From assembly GCF_003073045.1 (NCBI RefSeq), contig NC_037595.1, forward strand, positions 8,235,509 to 8,299,508: a stretch of 64,000 bases of DNA. The letters run 5' to 3'. Shown here in pieces: positions 38,601-51,600 of this stretch; position 1 is the first letter of the stretch, and the number at the start of each line of letters is the position of its first letter. The translations under genes and the position numbers were made by a program. Origin of the DNA: Pomacea canaliculata. Its lineage: Eukaryota; Mollusca; Gastropoda; Architaenioglossa; Ampullariidae. The notes under the pieces are model-generated. The model was given only the letters and a program-made list of their open reading frames with translations, had not been told where the DNA came from and made no database searches.

Positions 38601-40191
38601 AAGCTATCTCAAAAAAAAAGTGACACAAATGAATTGATGATTACAGAGTAGTAGCAGAATTTGAGCGTCAGATCCATGCCACACTCAAGGGCACTGCATC
38701 ACTGCAGTCACCTGTGTTTCCAATCCAGTGCTTTCCCTTGAGAGAGAGCAACACCTACAAAGTGAACTTCAGACACATGCCAGTGCAGCTGCCATCAGGT
38801 TAGAGGAAACTTTGATTTTTAAAGTGTTGTTAAAACATTTGCCAGATAATCCATGGCTGTTGTTGTCCTGGCAGAGTGTTTCAGTGATGATGTGATCCTG
38901 CTCAGCAATTCTTGAAAGCTCACATACCGTCCACGTAAATAAAGTAGGTAAACCTTTTTTTGTCATCACACAAATCAGAGTAGCAGAAATACGCGTTTGG
39001 GTTTGTTTTTTTTTAAAAGCAGTTGCATTTGTCTTCATGCAACTTATGTTGAAATGCTGATGATTACAGTTTATGGTGGTGTACAGGTGTGGGATTTCTT
39101 CTCTTTATCGCCCATGCATGCTTCAATGGTAGTGAAGTGAAGTGCCGCCTGTATGGACAGTGTGCTGTCACCTCTGTCTATCTCAATGGAATTCTTCAGC
39201 CGTCACTGACACAGGTTAGAGTGTTAGATTGGTGAAAATCTGGATGTTTTATAGAAATATACAGAACATGTACTGCTGGAAAACAGAACAGACTTGAAGG
39301 TTAATTGTGGAATTTTGGGTACATGATTGCAGGGTACTAGAAGGGTCTCAGATTTGTTGCTATTTCCACCATAGGATTTATCGTAATCAGCAATCCTTTT
39401 ATTTCTTCTTCATACTGTACCAGATGGCATGACTATGTGGTAGCTAGAGGATGATCTCCACATTGTCATATCATCTGGTAAGTACTCAAAGAAATAAATT
39501 ATACCACACCACCAAAAATAGTATTTTTGTGCTGAATTACAAAACACGAGGTATTTTTTCCATGTTTAAATTTTTCTTTCAATGCTGATTTAATCCTTTG
39601 AGAACTTGGGTAGGGAACACTAGGAAATATAATTTGGGGAACACTTTTATTATAATTTCTGCACTTTGGGTTTATCCCAGACTTTTTTTTTTTCCCCCCT
39701 TTTTAAACGTTTGTGTGTTTGAAGCAACTGCTGTGAATTTGTTTTGTGCTTGTTGAGGCATTCTTTGCAGGAAATTTGTACCACTATTTCCAACAAAGAT
39801 TTGATTTTGTTTTACAGGACAGCAATTTTGTTCTCATGTGTCACCCCTTACTTGAAGGTCGAAATGAACTGATCGTCAACATCAAGAGGGACTTGCAGAC
39901 CAAGGTGTGGAATGGCTTATACTTTTGAAATTACCTGGCATAAAACTTAAACTTTTGTCTGTTAAGTTTTCTAGCAAAATTGCCTTGGATAAAAGTAAAA
40001 CTGAAAAGCGAATATTTGTAAACTTATGGCAGTGCATATTAAACTCTTGATACACTCATTTATATATGTGTATGGGGGTTGGGGGAGAAGTAAACATGTC
40101 TGAGTAAACTGCACTTCAGAAATATCTGTATTTTCAGGCTAACCTGCTAGTATGTGCTTACAAAGCTCAGCTTTTGTCAGCTCGCCAGTGA
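23618..40191 (+). CDS. MPHOSPH8: M-phase phosphoprotein 8 (MPP8), HUSH complex chromodomain-ankyrin protein
   Basis: Fifteen exons join in phase: 23618-23773, 27869-28030, 28367-29278, 29591-29624, 30200-31108, 32591-32643, 33839-33881, 34566-34697, 34834-34931, 35098-35184, 37450-37604, 38647-38798, 39087-39214, 39818-39904, 40138-40191. They encode 1053 residues (human about 860). The chromodomain (about 38-95: FEVECLLGKKVRSGRVEY, then RWKGYSKEHDTWEPEENL) keeps the aromatic cage F40, W61, Y64 that reads H3K9me3. A long charged linker follows, then four ankyrin repeats (about 757-913) and a conserved C-terminal domain ending AYKAQLLSARQ. In vertebrates MPP8 works with TASOR and periphilin in HUSH, which silences retroelements in the nucleus. 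The chromodomain plus ankyrin order is diagnostic of MPP8. Every junction has GT..AG ends. Odd points are the 34-, 43- and 53-base exons and a linker longer than in vertebrates. Confidence 0.93.
25011..25185. mobile_element. 175-bp MITE in MPHOSPH8 intron 1
   Basis: The ends are inverted repeats: CAGGGCTTCTGCTAAGGC at the left and GCGTAAGCAGAAGCCCTG at the right. The same six bases ATGTTT directly flank both ends, a likely target duplication. Inside is a short palindromic stretch (GGGGTCCCTTGGACCCC). There is no coding capacity, so it is a non-autonomous DNA transposon. The CAG...CTG termini suggest a hAT relation, but the clear duplication is 6 rather than 8 bp. Confidence 0.75.
31474..31846. 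mobile_element. Non-autonomous hAT element in MPHOSPH8 intron 5
   Basis: Inverted termini read CAGTGGTTCTCAAAGTTTT and, at the right, ACACTTTGAGAACCACTG. Both sides carry the perfect 8-bp duplication CTTTAAAG (31466-31473 and 31847-31854). Subterminal GGACCA repeats occur at both ends. At 373 bp with no open frame it is a MITE of the hAT (Charlie-like) type. Confidence 0.9.
35365..37250 (-). mobile_element. 5'-truncated LINE in MPHOSPH8 intron 10 (antisense)
   Basis: The minus strand carries broken pieces of an APE-type non-LTR retrotransposon. From the 5' side they are an endonuclease end (RRGADVASDHQLLVA, near 37200), a reverse-transcriptase block with the motif KKGDLSQSKTWWGIMLLS (near 36250), a later RT/thumb segment (near 35850-36025) and the 3' end reading into GAGGAGTAACAAGGACTAAAC. 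Several frame breaks show it is dead. It is about 1.9 kb, truncated inside the endonuclease, and antisense to the host gene. The same 3' end recurs at 52968-53175 and 61322-61612. Confidence 0.85.
37816..38560 (-). mobile_element. Tigger/pogo-like DNA transposon remnant in MPHOSPH8 intron 11
   Basis: Inverted termini CAGGTAGTCCTCGACTTACG and CGTAACTCGAGGACTACCTG are flanked by TA on both sides, the Tc1/mariner-pogo target duplication. On the minus strand an open stretch (37972-38286) reads RANFHNIKVQGEAASADEKA and then VFNVDETDLFWKRLP. This is the Tigger transposase catalytic segment with the first Asp of the DDE/D triad. The rest of the transposase is missing or broken, so the 745-bp copy is non-autonomous. 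Confidence 0.9.
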
Positions 40192-43100
40192 CCCTGTCCA
40201 CTGCCACAGACAAGACATGAGCATCTGTCTTCGGTTTACTATATCCGTGGTGTCGCCATACACCTGCATTATCTGTTTGCCCTATTCAACGGCCAGTATA
40301 ACCACTAGCACGTGGACAGTGTTTTACTGATGATTTCTTATACCTGCCAGACCTGTTTTATGATTGGATCAGACACTGTGGACGATGCAAGGCTGCAAGA
40401 AGATAACCATTTGAGCTCCATGCGGATTCAGAGTTGGCTGCGAGAGCTTGAATAATCTAAATGTGTACATTTGGGACTTACTAAAGAAGAAAGTAAAATT
40501 TTGCCTTTGGCAAACTAGAGTTGTGAAAGTAAACATTCAGAGTATATTGGTTCATGTCACAGAGTTAGTAACATGAGCTGTTTTACCTTGTTCTTCCATT
40601 TACGTGGAAGAGGTGCAATTTAGTGATAAAGATGAACTGAAACCTGCTTTGAGATGAAGCAGGTAAAACTTTAAATTCTCCCGTTACATATCGTTTGAAA
40701 GGTGAGGAATAGGCTGGAAAAGCTACTTTTATAAAGGTTTCAAATTGCATTCTTTTAAAGCACATGCTTTTATAATTGTTGGCAGATACAGCTTAAATGG
40801 ATAGAATGTCAATGTGTAGAAATGTATAACTTTTGATATGTTAAATTCTGCAGAGCTGGAATGAATGCTACCAGTGATGAGTTTTGCTTTAGCTATGCTC
40901 ATGAGGAGCAGTGTTTCTAATTGTTAAAATAATATATGATGTTCTTGAAACTTGAACTAGGTGCTAAATATGCTATATTGAGGTTTATGTAAGGATTGTC
41001 ACAATATTGTAGGTGTGTGGTATGTGTATTTTGGAAACAAGTGTCTGGATTGTGTCCCTCGAGTCCAGTGCAAGTTGGTGTGTGTATGAAGAAGATAGGG
41101 AATATGTGTGTGTGTGCCGTCACTTTTACCCTATTGAGATACTAAAAGAGTCATGTAATTAAGAAGCATTCTTGGTGACTCTTTGTCTCGATAGTGAAAC
41201 CAGTAAACTTGCTTCTAAAATTTCAAACTTATAAAAGATTAAACCAAACAAAGTACGTGACTTTCAATGCAGCTTTCTATATATTTCCACAAGCTATTGA
41301 TACCACAAATTTCCTAATCCTTGGAATGTCGTCATGAAAGACACTTTTGATGTGTGCCATTTGCTAGTTTATTAACTTCTCAAAGGCAAACTGTTGCCAG
41401 ACTGGTTCATTTGTAGATTATCAGGCAACATGCCTGGTGAATGGTACAATGCAAACTGTCGTCACAAAACGTATTTCCTACAATATCATTTGTGTACGAT
41501 GTGACACAAGACACCTATTATAAATTCCTTTGCTGTACTGTTCCAACCATTTCTTTCAAGTATTTTGACTGTTGTTGTAACAGTGTTCTTTAGTGAACCT
41601 TGTTGATGAAGGAGCTGCTTAATGTCCAGGTTGCTTCATTATCTTTAAGTGCTGCTCATTGTGATTTTAGGAAGTTGTTCTGAGTAGCTCTATCCACATA
41701 CATAATTCTAGAATTTTTGTCTTCAAAACTTTGTTCCCTTTCTCTATTAATTCTTTTAGTTATGTTCTGATATAGCTAGACATCTTGGACATATTTCAAG
41801 GTGGGTTTTTGCAAATCTAGATTTTTGTGTCTTCTCTTAGAGTGCCGTGAATGAGGTTGCTTTGGTCATACAGTCCATTCTGTTATTCCCCCATCCCTGC
41901 AGAAAAAGAACTGCTGAACAATGTCAGAGATCTTCCCATGAGATATTTATTGTGCCATGTGATTATTTTATTATAGAATTAAATAAAGAATTCTGGAAAG
42001 CACAGAAATTGATAAGCATGATAAAATCTCACATACAATATCATAGTATGTTGTAGAATAAAGATAATAAGTCATGAACATATTTATATAAAAAATCAGA
42101 TTATTGATCCCTGTTTGTGTATTTGGTCCTTTATTCTGCTTAATATTATGTGATCAAGAATAAAAGAGTAGGCAATAGAAGGATCAAAATGTTGCATAAA
42201 TGAATGTATTGGCTGTAAGATAAAGTGCCTAATAAACCAGTTCTTGTCTAATGCTGGTAAGATACTTTTTAAAAAAAGGACAAAGTTACAAATAATTGCT
42301 GCCATGGGTGTCAATATCAAACATTTAAATAGAATCAAGAAAAAGGGCAACATTTTCTTCTCTCTTAAAAGCTACAAGTTGTATGAAATGTAATACAGGC
42401 AGGGGGTAGGAAAGATTATTGTCTATATAAGATTTATTTTGAAAGAGTATTTTTCTATAACTGTTTTTTTTTTCCCACCCATTGCACTCAACCTGAACAT
42501 TAACTTGTAGTGAAAGTGGTTTTGTTTTGACTTTTATGTGGCACTAATCTGGTACCAAAAGTTGCAGACAAGAAAAATTGAGAGTTCGATTCATATTTAC
42601 TGTCTGGTTTGGTTAGACCTAGAAGATAGTTATTGTGAGTTAGGGTTTGATTTAGTGAAAAAAATTGTTGCTTTTCATTCTACTACTTTGTTTATTTCAT
42701 AAGCTAAAGACTTTTTTTTTTTTTAAAGTATTGGCTTCTTTCAACCTCAATTCAATCATGTGATATTCAAATGTGATAAATCTTAGCTTACTTGTAGCAC
42801 AATTGGAAGAAGAAAGGAAAATAAAGTTACAAAGTTTCATCCTGACAGAAACATAATGGTAGTTTGTATCATGGAGGAGCTATCCCCCCTCACCTTTTAT
42901 TTAAAATTATTTATAGATGTCATATTCGTTCTGAAATTTCTCCTGAGCTTGATAACATGCATATCCCTAAAAAAAGTAAAAATTGCATACACAAGATTGC
43001 ATGAGAATGTCTAGAAGGAAGTAGTGTCATAGAACATGCAGTAAAGTCTGTTAATGTTATAGGTGCTAAATATAAGCATATGAAGACATTTTACATTCCC

Positions 43101-46100
43101 TTGCAGACACACATGCATCAACTCAATTTGTAAATGTGTGCTCATTTGCACTCATGTGTATACCTGTTTTGATGCATGTACACCTACCACACAAGCACTC
43201 TTATGTAGGACTGTGAAGAAAAATCTTGGAGTTATTGTCAATCAAGTGATGTTTTCTGCTATATTTTTTCACCAGGAAAGCTGTGCTTTCAGATTGGGTT
43301 TGTGAGTTTAGTGATATTGCAATGGATGTTCTTTAGTGTTTATTCAGGTTTAAAATTATCTTTGTTTTAATGAAGGGGTGGATGTATGTTGTGTGCTACT
43401 CTTGAAAACACTCATCTCTCAGAATCTTATGAAATATACATACATGCAAATAGCAATAGGTCTCTGTGCTTTACATTAATTAGCACAAACTTTGAGATTA
43501 TTTCTTACAACACCAATACCGGGGAGGTCACAACACAATTCTGTTTGAGGACAGCATTTTTTTCAACCATGTCTTTGTGAGGGGTAAACAGGCAGCTAGT
43601 GAATGACTGGCTTCAGGAAATGTCCAAGCAGCACATTTGGTCATCAGCAGATTACTTTCCTGGCTTGCTTGCTTTAGTGAAATAACTCAAGGGAAGTATA
43701 TTTGTCATGGTATTGTTTTGATTGCAAGATGTTCTTGCATCACCTATTTCATATAATTGCTGAAAGAGCAAATTTGTACTGTTTGACCACAAAGTGAAAG
43801 CTTGCTATTTTTATGAATTCTAAATGAAATGTCATAATTCTTTTGAATATATATTCTGGCTGGCTGCCTGCCTACTTATTTAGTGGTGTAGGAAGATGCT
43901 TTTTTTGGGGAGGGGATGGCAAACTTCAAGCTTAACAGCTTAACATTCATCCCTCCTCAGTATCTGTTTTGTTCCCCCTCCCCATGCCCATTTCCTACAC
44001 TACTGTTATTACTGCAACTTCATTATGTATGGATTATATTTAGTTACTAGCATAATTTATGCTTTATTTTCATTTTGAAGATTGTGATGAGCATGAAGAT
44101 GTAATAGTTAATGAAAGAAGTACTGATATTTTTCCTATAAACATGTAGATCACATAGTGATTGTAGATGACTAGGAAACATAGGCAGCCAGTTGACATTT
44201 ACAAACATTCACTTATTCTTCAGTAATTTTTTTTTTTTATGTACCCAAAAAGGATGCGAAGGTGCATTGGATAACTTCTCTGATCTCAAGTACTTGTGTG
44301 TAGGAAGTAACATTTTGTTGTGTACCATGCTTAGCACAAAATCTTGAAATTTCATTAGTATCTTCTTACTCCAAATAATCCTTTTACTAGTGGTCATTTG
44401 CATTCATTTACACTTTTAAGTATACTGCACAGTCTGCACTTTATGGCTGACCACTGCTGTGATAGAGTGTCCTGATCTTTTTGCTATGATTTGATCTCTC
44501 TTCATGAATGTTTCAGCATATTCAGAAAAAGGGTGTGAATGTGTGTGTAAATCTGTGTGCATGCTCGCACAATTTTATCAAAATCAAATACATGAAAGGT
44601 AAGTTTATTTTTATTTTTGTAACTTACAACAGGGAAAGAAGGGGTGTTCAGGTGCAAGGTTTGTGTTGGCAACTCTGGGTATATTACACCAAAGAATGGT
44701 TTAGGTGATAAATTTTTTATATATTTGCGCTTTTTTTCTTTGCGTGGTTGTTAAAGAGTACAGTAAACTGTATATATACACTGTGAAGCGCTGCTTGTAA
44801 TTATGTCAAGGGTAAGCACAGGAACAATGCTCCTTAAAAACTTAGTGCTTGTATCTGAATCATTTAATGAAAACCTTGTAGGGATTCAGTTAAAATATGA
44901 TTCCAGTGTAAGATATGCTGGTCATTGTTAACTTTTGAGAGGTTGTTTGACCAGTTTTACTTCATTTGTCCCTCACAGAGATAGCTATAACTTTATAGTG
45001 CGCATCACTGCATACTCTTGATGCTTGCACTTATAAATTGCCACTACCATTCTTAAGGAGACCATGATTGTCGTTTTATTTTTATGTATTTCGGGGACTG
45101 GGGGCTTTATGAATTTTTTTGTTTTGAGTTTTTTAAAAAAAATCACTACATGGATAGCTGTTTTCATTGTTTCATCTTCCTGAAAAGCCAAAAGATTCAT
45201 GCTGCATTGTTTGGGTGCAATTTGGCAGTAGCTAGTTAAAGCCCAAGGCTCGTATATGCTGTAATATTTTGAGAACTGTTGTATGCAGAGATTCCTGGCT
45301 GGTCTATGGTACATGGCTGTCGTGCTCTGAAATGTGTTCTTATTATCTGTGATTTTGTGGCCAGTACTTCGCTCTTCAGATTAAGAAGCCTAGAGAGATT
45401 GTGCTGCTTGATATTTTTCCAAAAGGACCCTCCCTCCTTACCCTTTTCTCAAAAAGGGGAGGTTGGATTTTGATACCAGTTTGAATGTAGATTGTTTAGA
45501 AGTTTCACAGTGGTCATTTTAAGGAAACCATTCTTTTGTTGAGAGCTTTCCATATGAGCACTGTGTTGAAGAGCAGCTAGTCATTATACAATAGAACACA
45601 TGGTAGCTGATGCATATTATCTCCACTCATGTTTGTGTTCTGAATTCCTGCTTTCTGGGTAATAAATTTCAAATATTCCTTTTTTAAAGAAAAAAATGCT
45701 GAAAACAGTTTCACTTCAGTTTGTTTTTTACCCACCTGCAGAGGTGGCCTTGATGCAAATAACTGGGGTTTTTATAATTAGTTTTTTCAAAATTTTTCAA
45801 CCCTTGAACTTTTCACTGATAACAGCTAAAGGAGTTTGTATTAAGGTTTATTCTCATTAAGCTGCAAAGAAAGGATTGCTGCATCCTTCATTAATGATGA
45901 TCTACCTGTAAAATTGGGGGGAATTCAGGGTTCACAGTTTTGCTATATGGTTATATTTATAAATACAGAGATTGGGGAGGTTCCATTTACTTAAGAAGTG
46001 CACATGAAATTCAGTTCCTTTGTTTTTGTCTTAATGAGTAAAATATTACTGCTCTGTTGTAATTAATGTTCAAAACAACTACTGGTTTTTGTTTGTAGTG

Positions 46101-46200
46101 TGGCTATTATTGGTTATAAAATTTGTTATTTTACTCAATGGACAAGATGTTTCAATAAAATATTAAGAGATAATGGATTTATGCAGTTTCTATTACATAT
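40192..46200 (+). other. MPHOSPH8: Probable long 3' UTR and downstream DNA of MPHOSPH8
   Basis: This AT-rich stretch has no coding exon that I can support. AATAAA signals occur at 41982-41987, 42057-42062 and 46154-46159, any of which could end the MPHOSPH8 message. The true 3' end cannot be read from sequence alone. Confidence 0.4.
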
Positions 46201-47540
46201 TTTAGACCTATATGACATATTTGGCTTGGCTTAAACCACAAATCTATTCACCTACATGCTTGGCACTGTGAAGCAACCAGCATTCATTCAACACTAGTAG
46301 AAGCCGAACCGACATCATAGCAGAGCTATAGTTATCTGACTGTAGATGTCATAGAAAAACAGGCCAGCAGGAACTTGCTGGCTAATATAAAGTGGACTGT
46401 CTTTTACCATTTTAATCAACAACCAGTAGTGAACTTTTTTAACTGCTAGGGTTCTCTCCTTCCCCTATAGTCTGTGACTACTGCTGGTGGAATAGCACAT
46501 AATTGATGGCTACAGTCAACCCTTTTCGCTTAGAAAACAATGTGAACCCAAGAAAACAGCTATTACCTATACTAAAAGAGTATTTGGGAAAAGCCATAAA
46601 CTGAATGAGGGAAAATCACACGGAGTGTGGACAGTAAAGAGGATCACCTGAAAGTCTTGAGGGTTTTGCCAAGACAAAAAAAACAAACCAAAAAAAAATT
46701 TTGGATGGCTGTCTGCCGAGACCAACGTTTATAGCCTCTTGCGAAGCTCTCCGCTGTTTGTCCTGGTGAGCCTAAACAATGAATGTTTTAGTAGTTAACT
46801 GGAAAAAAAAATCGTTTGCAAGCAGTCCAGTGATACAAGTTTGTGTTTTGAATGAAAGGCCCCTATTGCATCTAGCAAAGAGTAAATCCTGATGGCGTGC
46901 CTTGTTTATTTGTGCCCTTCCCTTAATTATTATGACCATTGATTAATAATAAAGACAAAATATCATATGCAACCAGAGAGACCACCTCAGACAGAGGTAC
47001 ACAAAACATTATTACACTCTTTGAAACAACAAAAAGCAAAAATCGTGGGGGTGCAGTGGAAGGTTTCAGCGTTGTATGGTGCCCGCAGTTGATACGTTAT
47101 ATATGTATATTTACAAAAAAGGGTAAAGGTACCCCCATTACTTTTCCGTATATAGGGGGTAAATGTTGTTTAATACTGCACATCTTTGGGGTATCTTGGA
47201 TACTACCCTACAATTTCCTCCCCAAGCCCAAATAACGAAGCTGCTAAAACTGAAAATAGACCCAAATATATGACTGCACCTCTCTTGGCATCCTTCCTCT
47301 AAAAGACAAATTTAATAAATGCATGTTCATGCATAAAATACTGATGGATAAACTAAAGCCAAGACTACTATTTTACACCAGTACTTAATATTCCCATCTG
47401 ATTGGATGTTGCCTTCTGACGTCATCTAAGCCAAAGACTCCTCAGTCTCGGTCATTTGTGCTTCCTTGTCGATCGCATTAAGTAACGCTCCCCAGCGCTT
47501 TACCTGCGGGAGCGCGTTGTGTAACACGATCCTGACGTGA
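46201..47540. other. Intergenic stretch upstream of FDX1
   Basis: No gene is seen. It contains repeat-like sequence near 47050-47170 (GGTAAAGGTACCCCCATTAC) that I cannot assign to a family. The last ~150 bases are GC-richer and likely hold the FDX1 promoter. Confidence 0.4.
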
Positions 47541-47559
47541 CGAAGTATTTCGATCCAAC

Positions 47560-50314
47560 ATGGCTGCTGCATGCAGGAGGGTGTTCAGTCTGATGGTACC
47601 TCGAATTTTGTTTTCCAATCGGTCTATAGCTTTAACTGCCTCATCCATTTCATCACACGTAAAGCATCACGGATTTTTTACTCATCAGAGAAGCAGATTT
47701 TGTTCATCAGTTCCGAAACCAAAACAAGAAACGTAAGTTACAGGCTGAATTACTGTAGGCTATAGATGCTACACATGTTCTTTTCAGTCTGGTGCATAAG
47801 CACTCACGATTAAAAGTTCAAAGTTTTAATAACCAGTTAATGTGAGTAAAGTTTGTCAAAAGCAGCAGCAGCATACAACTTTGTGGTGCTCATGTGTTTG
47901 TGTGGTGGGAGTGGGTCGACTTAATTATTAGTATGACTTTTTTTCTTTAGTTGACATTTACTAAGACTCATGTTAACCCCTCTGAGCCCGATTGTGGCTT
48001 TGTCGGAAAGCACAGGGAGGGTGATTTTCATTACCTTTATTGCAAAATTCAAGTTTCCTCCTTCCCAAAAATGTAAAGGTTTCTTTCTAATTTTTACCTC
48101 AGAGCAGCAATAGTTAAAAAAAAAAAAAAAAACAACTTCACCCACTGTCGTCTTCACTTATAAACCAGTCATTGCAATTTTATATATTTTTATGTGATGC
48201 TAAGCATGATTGTGTTTGCATTTTGAAAGACTGTCCACTCAGTGACATTCTTCAGCCAGAAAAGAATGTGAAGCTAAAGTGTATTTTATGATTGTTTATA
48301 GTATACATTCTATGAGCATTACCCTGTTTGATCCATGGAAGGGGGAGGGGGGGTCTGGAAAAGGTAAAAGCAGGCTATTTGTACTGTTATTCATTTTAAC
48401 TTTGATCTAGTAAATTTTTATTGTCAAGTATCAGGGTAAATCAAACTTAAAAATTACCAGCTGGATGTCAGCATGAATATTGGATTTGTTCTGAATTTTA
48501 GGGTGACAATTACATTCCTTATGCCTGATGGAGAAAAGGTCCAGACAAAAGCCAAAGTTGGTGACAATCTTCTGGATGTGATCATAGAAAATAGTGTTGA
48601 CGTTGATGGGTTTGGTAATTATTGCTTTACTCATTTATAGCTGCTTTCAGTGTTCCTCTACATTGGGATTTATTTTTGGAGGTGGGGGTGGATTTAGAGC
48701 TGAAGTGCATTGCTTCTGTAAAATATATTAGATCATGAAAGCTCTTTATTAAGTCTGTATTGAAAGTTTACCAGTTTTAAGTGACTTGCTTGCAAAGTAA
48801 TACCAAATACCAAAAGAGAAGTTTGTTTAAAAGGATGACTCATTTCTGAAGTTAACAATTTTGATCATCGTGTAACATACAGACTTTTAGGCTGAAAATG
48901 GATAGAAGTCTTCAGAACTGAGAAAGTAAGCAGATATAAATACACATAAATTTTTGAGGTGAAATATTGCATTTTCAGGTTTTACCTGCTAGAGAACCAT
49001 ATTTTTATGGCCTCTCAGTTTAGCAGTAAGGGCAAAGCACTCTGCTGATTTTAGGATCAGGTGGAAGTCCCATGTGCAAGACCCATGCTCCCTGCTGGGA
49101 AATCCTTTAAATGTGTCTTAAGCAGCCATAGTCTTGCTTTAGCTTAATATGTTATATTCCTAGGAGACACTGTGAGATACCTCATAGAGGTTTTTTCCTT
49201 TCAACTGACATAGTACATAAAATAATCAAACTTTCTGTTCACTCCTTATTTTGTAAGTAGCCACTGCTATAGTCATGTAATTTTGTTTTCTTTTGTTTCC
49301 TCACCTGTCATGTTGAGCTGTTTCTCATTTCTTCTGGAATTCTCCATCTGTGTTATTGCTATGTGGTATGAAATAAAAGCAACAAATTATACCTTAATAA
49401 AAGAAAATTTGCTATTTAAAAAATATTTATTAAACTATTAATCAAAATACATGTGAAGCTCTTACAAGAGTGCAAATTGTGCAATAATAAAAATGTATTG
49501 TATTCCGTTTACCACAGTGCAGAGCATGCGAACTTTATAGATGCAAAATTCTTCATGGCAGGGGCTTGTGAGGGAACACTGGCATGCTCTACATGCCATC
49601 TGATTTTCAAGCAGACAGACTTTGAGCAATTGCCAAGCCCTCCAACAGATGAGGAATTGGATATGCTGGACCTGGCATTTGACCTTCATGAAACGTAAGA
49701 TCTAGTTAAAGTTTTGCAGTGTTTGATTTTTGACCCTTTCATCTGTTTTCACGACAATGGTAACCCATTGGGAAAAACAGTGGGAAATGCGACTTGATTA
49801 ATTATGTTCAGACAAAACTACTGTTGACGGGTATATTCAGGGACTTCGATCCACTCATCAGTTAAGATGGCATGCAGTCCTGTTGCTTTTTCATTAATAT
49901 TGCATAAAATGTGCAGTTGGATAAGGCAGGTAACATTTGTAGTAGGCTGCTCATGGGTCTTGCATTTGTTGGTAATGAAGTATATGTCCAGCCTCTGTTC
50001 TTCACATATTTAAAATCCAATTACAAGCTACAAATCAGCTCTACAGTTTACCTTCATCAACACTTTACATTGATTGCTTTGGTTCCTTATTCCAACAGTT
50101 TGAAATACAATTTTTTTCTGTGAATGCCTTGTTATGATTCATTGTTTACAGTCTTGTTTTCAACTTAAAGACATTTTTGCAGATTTTAATAAAATAATTT
50201 TTTCCTTCTTCGACCAGATCACGTCTTGGCTGTCAGGTAATTGTTACCAAAGAAATGGAAGGTTGGGAGATCAAGGTGCCAGCTGGAGTTTCAGATGCCC
50301 GAGAACCTTCCTAA
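47560..50314 (+). CDS. FDX1: Mitochondrial [2Fe-2S] ferredoxin 1 (adrenodoxin)
   Basis: Four exons join in phase: 47560-47732, 48502-48614, 49562-49694 and 50218-50314, giving 171 residues (human FDX1 184). Residues 1 to about 55 form a basic, Ser-rich mitochondrial presequence ([20 protein letters not shown]). The [2Fe-2S] domain follows, with cluster ligands in [15 protein letters not shown] and the fourth Cys in SRLGCQV. The acidic recognition helix is present ([13 protein letters not shown]). [18 protein letters not shown] and the tail [10 protein letters not shown] match the FDX1 rather than the FDX2 subtype. The protein passes electrons from ferredoxin reductase in the matrix to mitochondrial P450s, and FDX1 also supports protein lipoylation in other animals. 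The start codon sits in CAACATGGCTG, a YY1-like context. All splice sites are GT..AG. Confidence 0.96.
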
Positions 50315-51600
50315 CAGTTGATAAGAATACTGAGGCAGACCTCATTAGAAGAAGCCACAGATGCATGCTCATATGCTTCACTATTACCAAAACAATGTTT
50401 TAAATGTTCAAGGATTTTGAAGGGAGAATGCCAGTGTCAGTTTAAATCATAGCACTAGACATCTTAACTACTACTTACTAACTACAAGGCTTTCAGCAGC
50501 TTGTCTTATCATTTAAAAGTACTTCTTAATGTTATGAATTGCTTGTCAAATGCTTTGGCTGGAAGGCACTCTGGATAAAATGTCTTAGGTGTTAATATTT
50601 GTTCCTTGCTCAAAGCAAATAAGTTTCCAGCTGTCTAAGCTGTTTATATGAATTAATGATTTGTGTACATTTAAAAAAAAAAACCTGTCCATGAGTGTGT
50701 TAGACTCAGTGCATGACAATAATCATTCCACTTTGAGATGTGGGAGGGCATCAAGATAGTTGTTTACTGGGCATTGTTTGTGCCCCCATTTTTGTTTATC
50801 AAACTGTTTAAGAATGTTTTGAGGGACAGAAATGTCTCACTGGAACATGAAGACATTCTGTATGTCTCATTCCTTTTATAGCAATAATTGCTTTTTTTTG
50901 ACGATGTGGCATGCATTAGAAATGGAAATTTCCTGTATAAGTCAAATTTGATTACTATTACAATTCTTAGAATATAGTTTCTTGATGTCGAGAGAAGAGA
51001 ATCAAAAATATGAAAACGTTTTCTCAGTTTATGTTATTGTATGCATGTGGATGTCTATCCACACCATCTAATAATAAAATATTTAAAGGCAAATGTAAAT
51101 ATATTTAGAAGATGACATAAGCAAAGAACCGAGGGTAAAGGTTATGTGCAGTTACATCTATCATATTATAAGCAGTAGTTTGTCATGGAAGTTGGCAAGC
51201 ATATTTGCCTTATTTTTAAGATGTGTTTAATTGTGATAAGAGAGTGTCAGGTGGTTTTAAATTACGTTTTTTAAAAGTATTTCATGGCTAAAACAAAGCT
51301 GTAATCTGTACAGCACATCTTTTGGCCACCTAATCTTCAGTTTTGTTTTAGTTTCGATAGTTTGTGTGTGCTGCTTAGAGAATCGATGCTTTAGTAATAA
51401 TAAAATCTGTACATCAGGAACCCATATAACAATGTCTTCATTTACGAAGCTGCTGTGCACCAAAGCCTTTTAAATCAAATGTTATTCTTCAATTGATGAT
51501 GTGTTCCAGAACATGTAATTAGCAACGTTTAAAATTGTTATGAATGTAAGAATGAACTGGTGTCAGAATAAACAAGTGAGTGTAACGAATTGGGTTACCA
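50315..51600 (+). other. FDX1: Likely FDX1 3' UTR
   Basis: AT-rich sequence without coding exons follows the FDX1 stop. AATAAA hexamers occur at 51073-51078 and 51567-51572; the second is followed by GU-rich sequence (GTGAGTGTAACG), as expected of a cleavage site. The assignment is an inference. Confidence 0.45.

Noticed and set aside
47050-47170. GGTAAAGGTACCCCCATTAC-containing stretch considered as a named repeat family
   Set aside because: It looks repetitive, but I cannot define ends, target duplication or a second copy in this window.
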